A DNA stretch of 64,000 nt from Mesorhizobium plurifarium (GTDB taxonomy: Bacteria; Pseudomonadota; Alphaproteobacteria; Rhizobiales; Rhizobiaceae): the NCBI GenBank assembly GCA_000824785.1, contig CCNB01000006.1, positions 1 through 64,000 on the forward strand. Reading direction: 5' to 3'. Numbering within the stretch: the stretch's first letter is position 1; every line of letters begins with the position of its first letter. The notes below the pieces were generated by a model. That model saw only the letters and a list, made by a program, of their open reading frames with translations. It made no database searches and was not told where the DNA came from. The translations under genes and the position numbers were made by a program. Shown in pieces: positions 45,843 to 53,910 of this stretch.

Positions 45843-46522
45843 GGCCGTGCCGCGCCCTGTCCCGGGCTGCCATGTCCTAGGCGGGGCTCCGTTCCGACCA
45901 GCAGCCGCTGGATGTTGGCGCGATGGCGCAGGATCACATAGAGGCTGCCCGCGATCACCAGCAAGCGATAGGGCAATGGCTGCTCCAGCCCGCAGACCAG
46001 CGCGACAGCCGTCAGTGCCGCCAGCATCGAGCTGAGGGAAACGATCCGGAAAAGAGCGAGCGAGGCCACAAATGTAGCCGCAGCGCCCAGTCCTACAGGC
46101 CAGGACATTGCCAGCAGCACGCCAAGCCCCGTCGCCGCGGATTTTCCGCCCGTGAAATTCAGCCAGATCGACCGGCCATGCCCCAGCAATACGGCAAGTC
46201 CGGCCAGGCATACAGCCCAAGGCACCCAGACTTGCAGTTCAAGCGCCGTCGGCGGCGTGGCGGACGATATCGCGTAAAACCAGGGATAAAACCAGCGAAC
46301 AAAGACGATCGCCGCCGCGCCTTTCAGCACATCGACCAGCAGCACCGTCAGCGCAGGCCATTTGCCCAAGGTTCTGAGCACATTGGTCGCGCCGGTCGAT
46401 CTGGAGCCGTGCTCGCGTATGTCGATGCCCTTGAGCAGTCTGCCGGCCAGATAGCCGGAGGGCGTCGAACCGAGGAGATAGGCGACCGCCAATCCAACCG
46501 CGCTCGCTATCCAGAAAACCAT
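45839..46522 (-). CDS. plsY: Glycerol-3-phosphate acyltransferase PlsY
   Basis: The 227-residue integral membrane enzyme acylates glycerol-3-phosphate with acyl-phosphate in phospholipid synthesis. It shows the three PlsY motifs: GSTPSGYLAGRLLKGIDIREHGSRSTGATNVLRT, GHGRSIWLNFTGGKSAATGLG, and ILRHRANIQRLLVGTE near the end. Five or more membrane spans are visible. It is not beside the usual lipid or pyrC genes, so it may be a second copy. Confidence 0.88.
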   Translation of the reverse strand: MVFWIASAVGLAVAYLLGSTPSGYLAGRLLKGIDIREHGSRSTGATNVLRTLGKWPALTVLLVDVLKGAAAIVFVRWFYPWFYAISSATPPTALELQVWVPWAVCLAGLAVLLGHGRSIWLNFTGGKSAATGLGVLLAMSWPVGLGAAATFVASLALFRIVSLSSMLAALTAVALVCGLEQPLPYRLLVIAGSLYVILRHRANIQRLLVGTEPRLGHGSPGQGAARP

Positions 46523-46555
46523 CGGGTCGATTCCAAGTGTTGCGGAAGACTGTAA

Positions 46556-46957
46556 TCAGTCGGCCTTCTTTTTCTGCCCCGGCTCCACGGGCAGGCCGGC
46601 CGCCTTCCAGGCGGTGTAACCGCCGAGAATGTGCTTGACCGGCGTCAGGCCCATGTCCTGCGCCGTCTTGGTGGCTAAAGCCGAGCGCCAGCCGCCGGCG
46701 CAGAAGAAGACGAAGGTCTTACCGCTGGCGAAGAACGGCTTGTGATAGGGGCTTTCAGGATCGATCCAGAATTCCAGCATGCCGCGCGTCACATGCTTGG
46801 CACCGGGAATCTTGCCGTCGCGCTCGACCTCGCGCGGATCTCGCAGATCGACGAAGATCGTCGCATCATCCTCCAGCAGCCCCGCGGCCTCCTCCGGCGA
46901 CACGACCTCGATCTCGGCATTCGCCTCGTCGAGAAGCTGGCGATACCCTTTCTTCAC
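46556..46957 (-). CDS. Rhodanese-like domain protein
   Basis: The 133-residue protein is a single rhodanese fold: FVDLRDPREVERDGKIPGAKHVTRGMLEFW, the active-site Cys in FFCAGGWRSALAT, and a GGYTAWKAAGLPV end. It probably transfers sulfane sulfur to an acceptor such as cyanide or a thiol. It lies 33 bases upstream of plsY on the same strand. Confidence 0.9.
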   Translation of the reverse strand: MKKGYRQLLDEANAEIEVVSPEEAAGLLEDDATIFVDLRDPREVERDGKIPGAKHVTRGMLEFWIDPESPYHKPFFASGKTFVFFCAGGWRSALATKTAQDMGLTPVKHILGGYTAWKAAGLPVEPGQKKKAD

Positions 46958-47029
46958 GGCAAATCCTCCCGGCCGCGCTTGCGGCGGCCGCCGAAATTTC
47001 GATCACAAAGCCTGGCGTTTGTCACGGGG

Positions 47030-47641
47030 TCAGGTGTTGGCCCCGGCCATCGTCGTCCACGCCGCCATGGCTCCGGCAACGGTCGCCATGAGGGCGGCAT
47101 GGGTTCCGCCGTCTCGCGCCTGGATCGACATACCATGCTGTACAGTGGCGAAGAAGGTGGCCGCGGCCTGGCAGTCGAAGTCGGCAGGCAGCTCGCCTTC
47201 AGCCGCTGCCCGCTCCAGACGCGCTTGAAGCGCCGTCTGATTTTCGGCCCGGCGGCGGCGCAGATCCTGGCAGATCAGCCCTTGCGTCGAATCCTGATGC
47301 AGGGCTCCGAGCGCGATGAGGCAACCTTGCGGTCGGTCGGTCTGTGAATAGGCCCGGGCGGTCTGGGTTAAGAAACCCTCGATCGCGAGCCGCGCGGTCG
47401 GGGCTTCTTCCAGCGTCGACCAGATATCGGTGCCTTCGCTGCGCGTGTAGAGATCGGTCGCCTCGAGGAAAAGCGCTTCCTTGCTGCCGAAGGCGGCGTA
47501 CAGGCTGGGCGAATTGATCCCCATCGCCGCGGTCAGGTCGCTGAGCGATGCGCCCTCATAGCCCTTGGCCCAGAAAACCTCCATGGCCCGACGCAAGGCG
47601 GACGCTCGATCAAAGCTGCGCGGGCGGCCTCTTTCCGACAT
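47030..47641 (-). CDS. TetR-family transcriptional regulator
   Basis: The 203-residue regulator has the TetR helix-turn-helix (RASALRRAMEVFWAKGYEGASLSDLTAAMGINSPSLYAAFGSKEALFLEA) and a ligand-binding domain of the AcrR/TetR_C_16-like type. The ATG at 47641 begins the conserved region. It is divergent from an SDR reductase and probably represses both genes through the repeat sequences at 47672-47743. Confidence 0.9.
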   Translation of the reverse strand: MSERGRPRSFDRASALRRAMEVFWAKGYEGASLSDLTAAMGINSPSLYAAFGSKEALFLEATDLYTRSEGTDIWSTLEEAPTARLAIEGFLTQTARAYSQTDRPQGCLIALGALHQDSTQGLICQDLRRRRAENQTALQARLERAAAEGELPADFDCQAAATFFATVQHGMSIQARDGGTHAALMATVAGAMAAWTTMAGANT

Positions 47642-47671
47642 GGTGTCCTTCTGTTGGATTCTTTTCTGTGT

Positions 47672-47743
47672 TGATCGATACATAATTCGCTTGACGGCAT
47701 CCGGCAAGCTTGGCAGCTATTTATGTATCGATCATTACATAAA
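47672..47743. promoter_or_regulatory. Inverted operator elements between tetR-type gene and SDR
   Basis: TGATCGATACATA (47672-47684) is the exact reverse complement of TATGTATCGATCA (47722-47734). The second copy is also part of a quasi-palindrome, TTTATGTA-N8-TACATAAA (47720-47743), just before the ribosome-binding site AAGGAGAAA of the SDR. A TTGACG box at 47691-47696 lies between them. The arrangement fits a TetR-type operator pair. Confidence 0.6.
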
Positions 47744-47753
47744 GGAGAAATCG

Positions 47754-48500
47754 ATGCCTTCAAACCAGTTGCGCGGCAAGGCCGCATTGGTAACGGGCGG
47801 CAGCCGAGGCATCGGCGCGGCCATCGCGAAAAGACTCGCACGTGACGGCGCGAGCGTCGCTTTGACCTATGTGAACGGCGAGCCGCAGGCGCGCATCGTG
47901 GTCGACGAGATCGAGGCGGCCGGTGGGCGCGCTATCGCCATCAAGGCCGACGGGCGCGATGCCCAGGCGATCGAAAGCGCCGTCGATCGGGCGATGGATG
48001 CGTTCGGGCGGCTCGACATCCTGGTCAACAGCGCCGGCATCTGGCGCGCCGCGCCGATCGACGTCTTGTCGCTCGCCGATTTCGACGAGAGCATGGAGGT
48101 CAATCTGAGAGCGCCTTTCGTCGCCTCCAAGGCCGCCGCGCGGCATATGGCGGATGGCGGCAGGATCATCTCGATCGGCAGCAATCTGGCCGAGCGCGTG
48201 ACGGATCCGGGCCTCAGCGCCTATTCGGCCAGCAAGGCGGCGCTGATCGGACTGACGAAGGCTTTGGCGCGCGACCTCGGTTCGCGCGGCATCACCGCAA
48301 ACATTGTTCATCCGGGCTCCACCGACACCGACATGAATCCCGCCAACGGGCCACATGCGGAGCACCAGCGCCGGAAGATGGCGACGCCGCGCTTCGGCGA
48401 AGCCGAGGAGATCGCGGGAATGGTGGCGTGGTTGGCGAGCCCTGAAGGACGCTTCGTCACGGGGGCATCGTTGACCATCGATGGCGGCGCCAACGCCTGA
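47754..48500 (+). CDS. Short-chain dehydrogenase/reductase
   Basis: The 248-residue SDR has the cofactor motif TGGSRGIGAAIAKRL, NSAG near 90, the catalytic Ser in ISIGSNLAE and YSASKAA (Tyr, Lys), and the C-terminal FVTGASLTIDGGANA. AAGGAG precedes the ATG at 47754. It resembles 3-oxoacyl-ACP-reductase-like SDRs controlled by adjacent TetR regulators; the substrate is unknown. Confidence 0.92.
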   Translation: MPSNQLRGKAALVTGGSRGIGAAIAKRLARDGASVALTYVNGEPQARIVVDEIEAAGGRAIAIKADGRDAQAIESAVDRAMDAFGRLDILVNSAGIWRAAPIDVLSLADFDESMEVNLRAPFVASKAAARHMADGGRIISIGSNLAERVTDPGLSAYSASKAALIGLTKALARDLGSRGITANIVHPGSTDTDMNPANGPHAEHQRRKMATPRFGEAEEIAGMVAWLASPEGRFVTGASLTIDGGANA

Positions 48501-48719
48501 TTGTTTTCGACAGCTTTGCGAACACGTGGGGCCTGGAGCAATCGCCGCTCTGGGTCTCACGATGATGTGAAACCGTTCTGCAACACGGTTCCGGAAATTT
48601 ATGGAAGCTTAACGAAATCAGTATGAATCGGTATAGTCGCGTCATACATCCGCCATGCGGAGGGCGGGACCGTCTAGCGGCGCGGAACGGGAACCGGTTT
48701 CAACCGGTGCGGGTGAAGC

Positions 48720-50606
48720 ATGAAAATCCTCGGGAACAAAAAAGCCGTCCTGCCGATCGCGGTCGCGGCGACGCTTGCCCTCGGGCAGCAGCCGGCAAGT
48801 GCGCAAGGGCTGTTCGACATGCTGTTCGGCGGCGGCATCCGGCACAACCCGCAAGGCGAATTTCCGCCGCCGCCGAAGCCACGCAAGATACGGCCGGCAG
48901 CGCCCGCCGGAGAGGGCGGTGGCGGCGTCAGAATCAGCAGCCCGAGCTATAACACCTACCGGGCCGACAAGCTCGTGCGGGTCGATTTCAAATCGCTGCT
49001 GCCGGCGCCGCAACCGGCGACCGCGCAGGACGCCGCCTTTGTCCCTTCGGTGACGAGCAACAGCTTCCGTGATGCCGTCGCAGGCTTGAGCGACTACGAG
49101 CTGTTTGCGGAGCCGGATATCGCCAAGGCGCTGGTCGCTTATTATTCGGCCAATCCGGATTTCATCTGGGTGAGCGACAATGCCCCTAACAGCCGGGCGC
49201 AGGATGCGGTGCGGGTCCTGGGCGAGGCGGCAAGCTACGGCCTGACGCCGGCCGACTATTCGGTCGACGTTCCAGCGACCGCGACTTCCGCCCCACCGGA
49301 AGAGCGGACCAAGGAACTGGTACGCTTCGAGATGGCGCTGTCGGCGCGTGTGCTGCGCTATGCGCAAGACGCCCAGAGCGGCCGCGTCGATCCCAACCGG
49401 ATGACCGGTTACTACGATTTCCCGGCCAAGTCCTTCGATCTGGAAGGCGCGCTGAAGACGCTGGCGCATACTCAGGAAGTCCGCACCTATCTGGAATCGC
49501 GGCATCCGCAGAATGCCGAATACCAGGCGCTGCGAGTCGAGTTGGAGACGCTCGAGGCCAGCGAGGAAAACGAGATTGTCGTCGATCCGAAGTTGGTGCT
49601 CAAGCCTGGCGAGAGCAGCCCCGAATTGCCGAAGTTGTTGACGTTGATTTCGCGCAATCTCGACGATGAGATGGGTGGCAATTACGGCGAGGTGCTCGCC
49701 AGGCTAGGCAAGAGCGAGTTCTACGATCCCGAGCTGGCGCCGGTGATCAAGGCCGTGCAGCAGCGCGCCGGCATGAAGGGCGATGGCGTCATCGGCCCGC
49801 GCACGGTGGCTTCGCTGGCCGGCACGTCGAAGGCCGACAAGATCGAGAAGGTCAAGGTGGCGCTCGAGGAACTGCGCTGGATGCCGTCGGATCTCGGCAG
49901 CCCGCGCGTCTTCATCAACCAGCCCGCCTTCACCGCCAGCTATATCGACAATGGCGAGGAGAAGCTGAAGACCCGCGCGGTCATCGGCCGGGTCACCAAC
50001 CAGACCGCCTTCTTCTACAACCAGATCAAGCAGGTCGACTTCCATCCCTATTGGGGCGTGCCGCAGTCGATCATCGTCAACGAGATGCTGCCAAGGCTGC
50101 GCAGCGATCCGGGCTATCTCGATCGCGCCGGCTATGAGGTGACGGATTCGCGCGGCAAGCGCATCCCGTCGGCGGCGGTCGATTGGGGTGCCTATGGCGC
50201 TAACATTCCGTTCAGCGTGCGTCAGCAGCCGAGCGAGGCCAATGCCTTGGGCGAATTGAAGATTCTCTTCCCCAACAAGCATGCCATCTACATGCACGAC
50301 ACGCCGCAGAAGTCGTTCTTCGCGCGCGACATGCGCGCGCTCAGCCATGGCTGCGTCCGGTTGCAGGATCCGCGCGGCATGGCCGCCGCTGTGCTCGGCA
50401 CCACGGTCGACGACATCGCCGAGAAGCTGAAGCATGGCCATTCGACCGAGAATGTCACCCGCGTTATTCCGGTCTATGTCGCCTATTTCACCGCATGGCC
50501 GGACATGTCGGGCAAGGTCGAGTATTTCGACGATGTCTATGACCGCGATTCCAAGCTGATGCAGGCGCTGGACGCGACCGAAGCGGTGCGTACGCCGTCA
50601 AGCTGA
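48720..50606 (+). CDS. YcbB-type murein L,D-transpeptidase
   Basis: The 628-residue exported protein has a signal peptide ending near PASAQG, a Pro-rich linker, an N-terminal scaffold domain (~125-260), a peptidoglycan-binding domain (LAPVIKAVQQRAGMKGDGVIGPRTVASL, ~340-365) and the YkuD catalytic domain with SHGCVR near residue 542, which contains the active-site Cys. It forms 3-3 cross-links in peptidoglycan, which are abundant in Rhizobiales. It stands alone after a 219-base gap. Confidence 0.92.
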   Translation: MKILGNKKAVLPIAVAATLALGQQPASAQGLFDMLFGGGIRHNPQGEFPPPPKPRKIRPAAPAGEGGGGVRISSPSYNTYRADKLVRVDFKSLLPAPQPATAQDAAFVPSVTSNSFRDAVAGLSDYELFAEPDIAKALVAYYSANPDFIWVSDNAPNSRAQDAVRVLGEAASYGLTPADYSVDVPATATSAPPEERTKELVRFEMALSARVLRYAQDAQSGRVDPNRMTGYYDFPAKSFDLEGALKTLAHTQEVRTYLESRHPQNAEYQALRVELETLEASEENEIVVDPKLVLKPGESSPELPKLLTLISRNLDDEMGGNYGEVLARLGKSEFYDPELAPVIKAVQQRAGMKGDGVIGPRTVASLAGTSKADKIEKVKVALEELRWMPSDLGSPRVFINQPAFTASYIDNGEEKLKTRAVIGRVTNQTAFFYNQIKQVDFHPYWGVPQSIIVNEMLPRLRSDPGYLDRAGYEVTDSRGKRIPSAAVDWGAYGANIPFSVRQQPSEANALGELKILFPNKHAIYMHDTPQKSFFARDMRALSHGCVRLQDPRGMAAAVLGTTVDDIAEKLKHGHSTENVTRVIPVYVAYFTAWPDMSGKVEYFDDVYDRDSKLMQALDATEAVRTPSS

Positions 50607-50619
50607 GCTTTTACTCTCA

Positions 50620-50689
50620 AGCAATTCCGGACGGACGGCCACGGCGAAGACGCCGAGCCTGACCGCTTCACACTTTTCCTGGAATTGCT
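50620..50689. repeat. Rhizobial intergenic palindrome, type 2, copy 2
   Basis: The arms match those of 29109-29150, but the loop carries ~28 extra bases with their own hairpin (CGGCG/CGCCG around 50643-50654). The right arm supplies the last codons and stop of the convergent membrane-protein gene at 50668. Confidence 0.65.
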
Positions 50690-51147
50690 TTGATCAACGG
50701 CCGGCGGAAGCCGGCGTCGCGCCCGGCGATCAGCCAGTAGATCAGGCCGGCCACCAGGCCGGCGCCGGCGACGATGCCCATGTCGGCCCAGCGTTCCGGG
50801 TCATCGGCGGCATCGGGCCAGATCAGCATGAAACCGGCAGCCGCGGCGGCGGCGCCGAAGACCATATGCAGCCAGAAACTTCGCAGCGAGAAGAACTCGG
50901 CGATCAAGGCAAAGACCAGCGTCTGCATACCCGTCAGGATGATCGTCAGGAAATAGACGAACATACCGAGGGGCGGCACCACCAGCACGGCGACCGGCGT
51001 GAGTTCCATAAGCCCGAAATAAGCTGGCGCGTTGGGTAGCGAACTCAGTATCGCGTAGATCACCACCACGGCGATCAATCCGACGAGCACAGCGACCAGA
51101 TAGCCGACAAGCACCATCAGGATGCGTTTCAGGACGTAGCCGATCAT
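50668..51147 (-). CDS. Small membrane protein of unknown function
   Basis: The 159-residue protein has four predicted membrane helices (~5-30, 45-75, 83-105, 118-140) and no recognised family. The ATG at 51147 was preferred over a start eight codons upstream. Its last seven codons, KAIPGKV and the stop, lie in the intergenic palindrome at 50620-50689, so the natural C-terminus seems to have been replaced when the repeat inserted. Confidence 0.7.
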   Translation of the reverse strand: MIGYVLKRILMVLVGYLVAVLVGLIAVVVIYAILSSLPNAPAYFGLMELTPVAVLVVPPLGMFVYFLTIILTGMQTLVFALIAEFFSLRSFWLHMVFGAAAAAAGFMLIWPDAADDPERWADMGIVAGAGLVAGLIYWLIAGRDAGFRRPLIKAIPGKV

Positions 51148-51333
51148 TGCTATGCACCCCCGCGCCCGCAATCACGGCGGGCAGTCAGCCACCAAAGTTT
51201 TATCGATGCAAGTGTGGTCCGTCGCGCCGGGTTTTCGTGCGGCAAAGGAGTGTTAAGCGCCAAGGCACAGAGGTGGGACACCGGCGGGCAGCGGCTTAAA
51301 TGCTTTGGCAGGCTTGGCGGACGGCGAGGCAGC

Positions 51334-51603
51334 CTATTTAGGTTCGCCGGTCACGGGATCGTAGGTGATTTGGACCTTGGCCTTGTCCGTGGTGTAGTAG
51401 GTGATGGTGTAGCCGTCGCTATCCCAATCGACCTCCTTCACATAGCGGAAGTCGGTGCGGCGCTCGACCTTGGCGACGATCTCCGAGAGTTTCTTGGCAT
51501 TCTGTGGGGGTAGTGCCTTGTCGTCCGCCGCGAAGGCCGGTCCGCCGGCCAGGAGGACCGCGATACCGGTCGCCAAAACAACAGCGCGCATGAGAGCCCT
51601 CAA
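51334..51603 (-). CDS. PepSY-domain-like exported protein
   Basis: The 89-residue product has a signal peptide ending at PAFAAD and a PepSY-like domain: LSEIVAKVERRTDFRYVKEVDWDSDGYTITYYTTDKAKVQITYDPVTGEP. Such small domains inhibit peptidases or bind other exported proteins. An internal ATG at 51591 is an alternative start that still leaves a usable signal peptide. Confidence 0.8.
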   Translation of the reverse strand: MRALMRAVVLATGIAVLLAGGPAFAADDKALPPQNAKKLSEIVAKVERRTDFRYVKEVDWDSDGYTITYYTTDKAKVQITYDPVTGEPK

Positions 51604-52010
51604 ATCTCGTGTTGGCAGATGCGGTCAGAAACTCGCACCTGGGCAGGTTGGTTCCGCAACGTAAGAACAACGCTTCCCGAAGCGTTTACCTCGAGGCGGC
51701 CAATCCATGTCCGCCGGTAATCAGTTCAGCGACCGCTTGGCGCGAAAGGCCGTTTAATTTCAAAGGGTAGAGGCGTTGTCTGCAGATATCGCTCGACGTA
51801 ACGAACGACTAACCATGCGCCGGATGGGAAGTTTGTCATATTAGCTGTTCGTAGTAGAGCTTTCGGCAAGACCCTGATAGAGTTCTGGTCATAACAGGGT
51901 GGCAATGGCGCGCCGGACCTGCCGGGGGATATCCATCGGCGGACGGCGACGCGTTTCTTTTGAGCGCAGGTCGCCTGTTCTGGATTGAAAGCGGGACTGG
52001 GGGCTCGATC
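51604..52010. other. Intergenic region before the adenylate cyclase gene
   Basis: About 400 bases hold no convincing gene. A small hairpin (51669-51675 with 51680-51686) is the only clear structure. I see no TGTGA-N6-TCACA site here, unlike in the two intergenic regions that follow, so the cyclase gene itself is probably not under the same Crp control. Confidence 0.5.
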
Positions 52011-53792
52011 ATGGCTGAACGGAATTATACCCGTCAGCTTGCGACAATCATTTCGATCGACGCCGTAGGATTCTCGCGACTGATGGGCATCGACGACGAG
52101 CTCGCCGTCGCCGCCTTCGAGGAGAGGCGAGACATCATTGCCGACAGTTGCGGCGCCTTTGGCGGGCGCACGTTCGGCGATGCCGGCGACAGCATTATGG
52201 CCGAATTCGGCACCCCGATCGAAGCCCTGCGGGCGGCCTTCGATTTCCAGGGCCGGATCGTGGCGCTGAATGCGGCGGTCGCCGAGGACATGCGCATGCC
52301 GTTTCGCGCCGGGATCAACACCGGCGACGTCATCGTCCGGGAAGGCCGGCTCTACGGCGACGACGTGAACATCGCAGCCCGGCTCCAGGAATTCGCGCCG
52401 CATGATGGCGTCGCCATCTCGGCGACGACATGGCACCACGTGAAGGACAAGACGTCGGCCGTCTTCACCGATCTCGGCGAATTCAGCCTGAAGAACATCG
52501 CCCTGCCGGTGCAGGTCCTGATCGCCGGCCGCGGCGGCAACGGCCCCGCCGCGGCGGCTTCCTTCGCTTCCATCCCCGCCACGCCTGGCCATTACAGGCC
52601 GATCGCCAAGGGTCCGCCTGCAATCGCCGTGCTGCCGTTCCATGGCAACGGGGGCGAACCCGACGTCGGCTATATGGCCGACGGCATCGCCGAGGACATC
52701 ATATACGGGCTTTCCAACACGCGTTGGCTTTCGGTCATCGCCAAGGGCTCCAGCTTCCAGTTTCGCGACGACAGCCTGGGCACGAGGCTCATCGGCAATG
52801 CGCTCGGCGCGCGCTACATCGTCAGCGGCACGCTGGCGCGCTCCGACAGGCAGATCCGCCTCAATACGTCGCTCACCGACACCTCGAACGGACGCCTGGT
52901 CTGGTCGCAACGCTTCGACCGCGATCTCGTCGACATCTTCAGCCTGCGCGATCAGATCGGCAGTGAGATCGTTTCCATCCTCGACAAGGAGGTCGATCGC
53001 GCCGAGCAGGCGCGCACGTTCCAGGTGCCGTGGGAAAGCCTCGAAACCTGGCAACTGGTCAGGCGCGGCCGCTGGCACATGAACAGGCGCACCCGCCGCG
53101 ACACCGACATCGCCCTCGACTTCTTCGACAGAGCCTACCGGGACGATCCGAATTCGAGCGCCGTGCTGAACGAGCTCGCATGGTGGTATTTCTGGCGGGC
53201 ATGGCTGCGTTTCGGCGACAGCGACGATCTCGAGAAGGTCGAGGCGCTCGCGCGCAAGGCGCTGCTGATGGACAGCCTCGATGCGCGCCCGCATGCCTAT
53301 CTCGGGGCAGCCGACATCATGCGCGGCCTGCCGGCATTGGCGGCCGAGCACCTTGCAGAGGCGATCCACATCAATCCGAGCTTTGCCTTCGCCCGCTCGG
53401 CCATGGGCAGCGCGCACCTTTTGCTTGGCGATGCAACCGGCGCGATTCCCTTCTTCCTCGATACCGAGCGGTTGAGCCCGTTCGACCTCTATCGCTTCCA
53501 CAATCTGGGAGAACTGGCCGCGGCCTATTGCTTCGTCGAGGACTGGCCGGCCGCGATCGCCACCGCCGAGCGCTCGCTCAACCTGTCGCCAGGTTACTTC
53601 TACGCCAGGTTCCTGAAGATAGGCGCGCTGATGAGAAGCGGCCGGTGCGACGAGGCGGCGCGCGAGCTTGCGATTTTCATGACCAGGCACCCGGATTTTT
53701 CCGAGCAGAGAATACGCTGGATACCGTTCGTGGACCCGGCCAAGAACAATTTCCTGATCGGCAATTTCGATCTGGCCAAGTCCGCCGCATAA
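52011..53792 (+). CDS. Class III adenylate/guanylate cyclase with TolB-like and TPR regions
   Basis: The 593-residue protein has an N-terminal class III cyclase domain (~8-175) in which both metal-binding Asp residues (Asp17 and Asp60) and the transition-state pair Asn120/Arg124 (VNIAARL) are present, so it is probably active. A region starting IAVLPFHGNGG (~204-330) and a helical TPR-like array (~340-590) follow, an arrangement common in rhizobial cyclases and likely a sensor. It has no membrane span. The product is presumed to be cAMP. It directly precedes a Crp site and the P450-DyP gene. ATG 52011 was chosen over a TTG 17 codons upstream. Confidence 0.88.
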   Translation: MAERNYTRQLATIISIDAVGFSRLMGIDDELAVAAFEERRDIIADSCGAFGGRTFGDAGDSIMAEFGTPIEALRAAFDFQGRIVALNAAVAEDMRMPFRAGINTGDVIVREGRLYGDDVNIAARLQEFAPHDGVAISATTWHHVKDKTSAVFTDLGEFSLKNIALPVQVLIAGRGGNGPAAAASFASIPATPGHYRPIAKGPPAIAVLPFHGNGGEPDVGYMADGIAEDIIYGLSNTRWLSVIAKGSSFQFRDDSLGTRLIGNALGARYIVSGTLARSDRQIRLNTSLTDTSNGRLVWSQRFDRDLVDIFSLRDQIGSEIVSILDKEVDRAEQARTFQVPWESLETWQLVRRGRWHMNRRTRRDTDIALDFFDRAYRDDPNSSAVLNELAWWYFWRAWLRFGDSDDLEKVEALARKALLMDSLDARPHAYLGAADIMRGLPALAAEHLAEAIHINPSFAFARSAMGSAHLLLGDATGAIPFFLDTERLSPFDLYRFHNLGELAAAYCFVEDWPAAIATAERSLNLSPGYFYARFLKIGALMRSGRCDEAARELAIFMTRHPDFSEQRIRWIPFVDPAKNNFLIGNFDLAKSAA

Positions 53793-53816
53793 TCGCCGGG
53801 GCCGACAAGAAATGAC

Positions 53817-53832
53817 TGTGAGCGAATTCACA
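53817..53832. promoter_or_regulatory. Perfect Crp-type site upstream of the P450-DyP gene
   Basis: TGTGAGCGAATTCACA is a full TGTGA-N6-TCACA palindrome, 25 bases after the cyclase stop and 78 bases before the ATG at 53911. It fits a Crp-cAMP activation site. The Crp-like protein encoded at 58262-58945 keeps the Arg-Glu of the recognition helix. Confidence 0.7.
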
Positions 53833-53910
53833 TACGCCGGGCCGATGCAAACCTAGGCCAGAACAATGCCGGCATCGCATTGACGTGGACAGCCGGGGGG
53901 CTTGAACGCG

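Noticed and set aside
51726-53831. 701-codon minus-strand frame
   Set aside because: It is antisense to the adenylate cyclase, which carries all catalytic residues.
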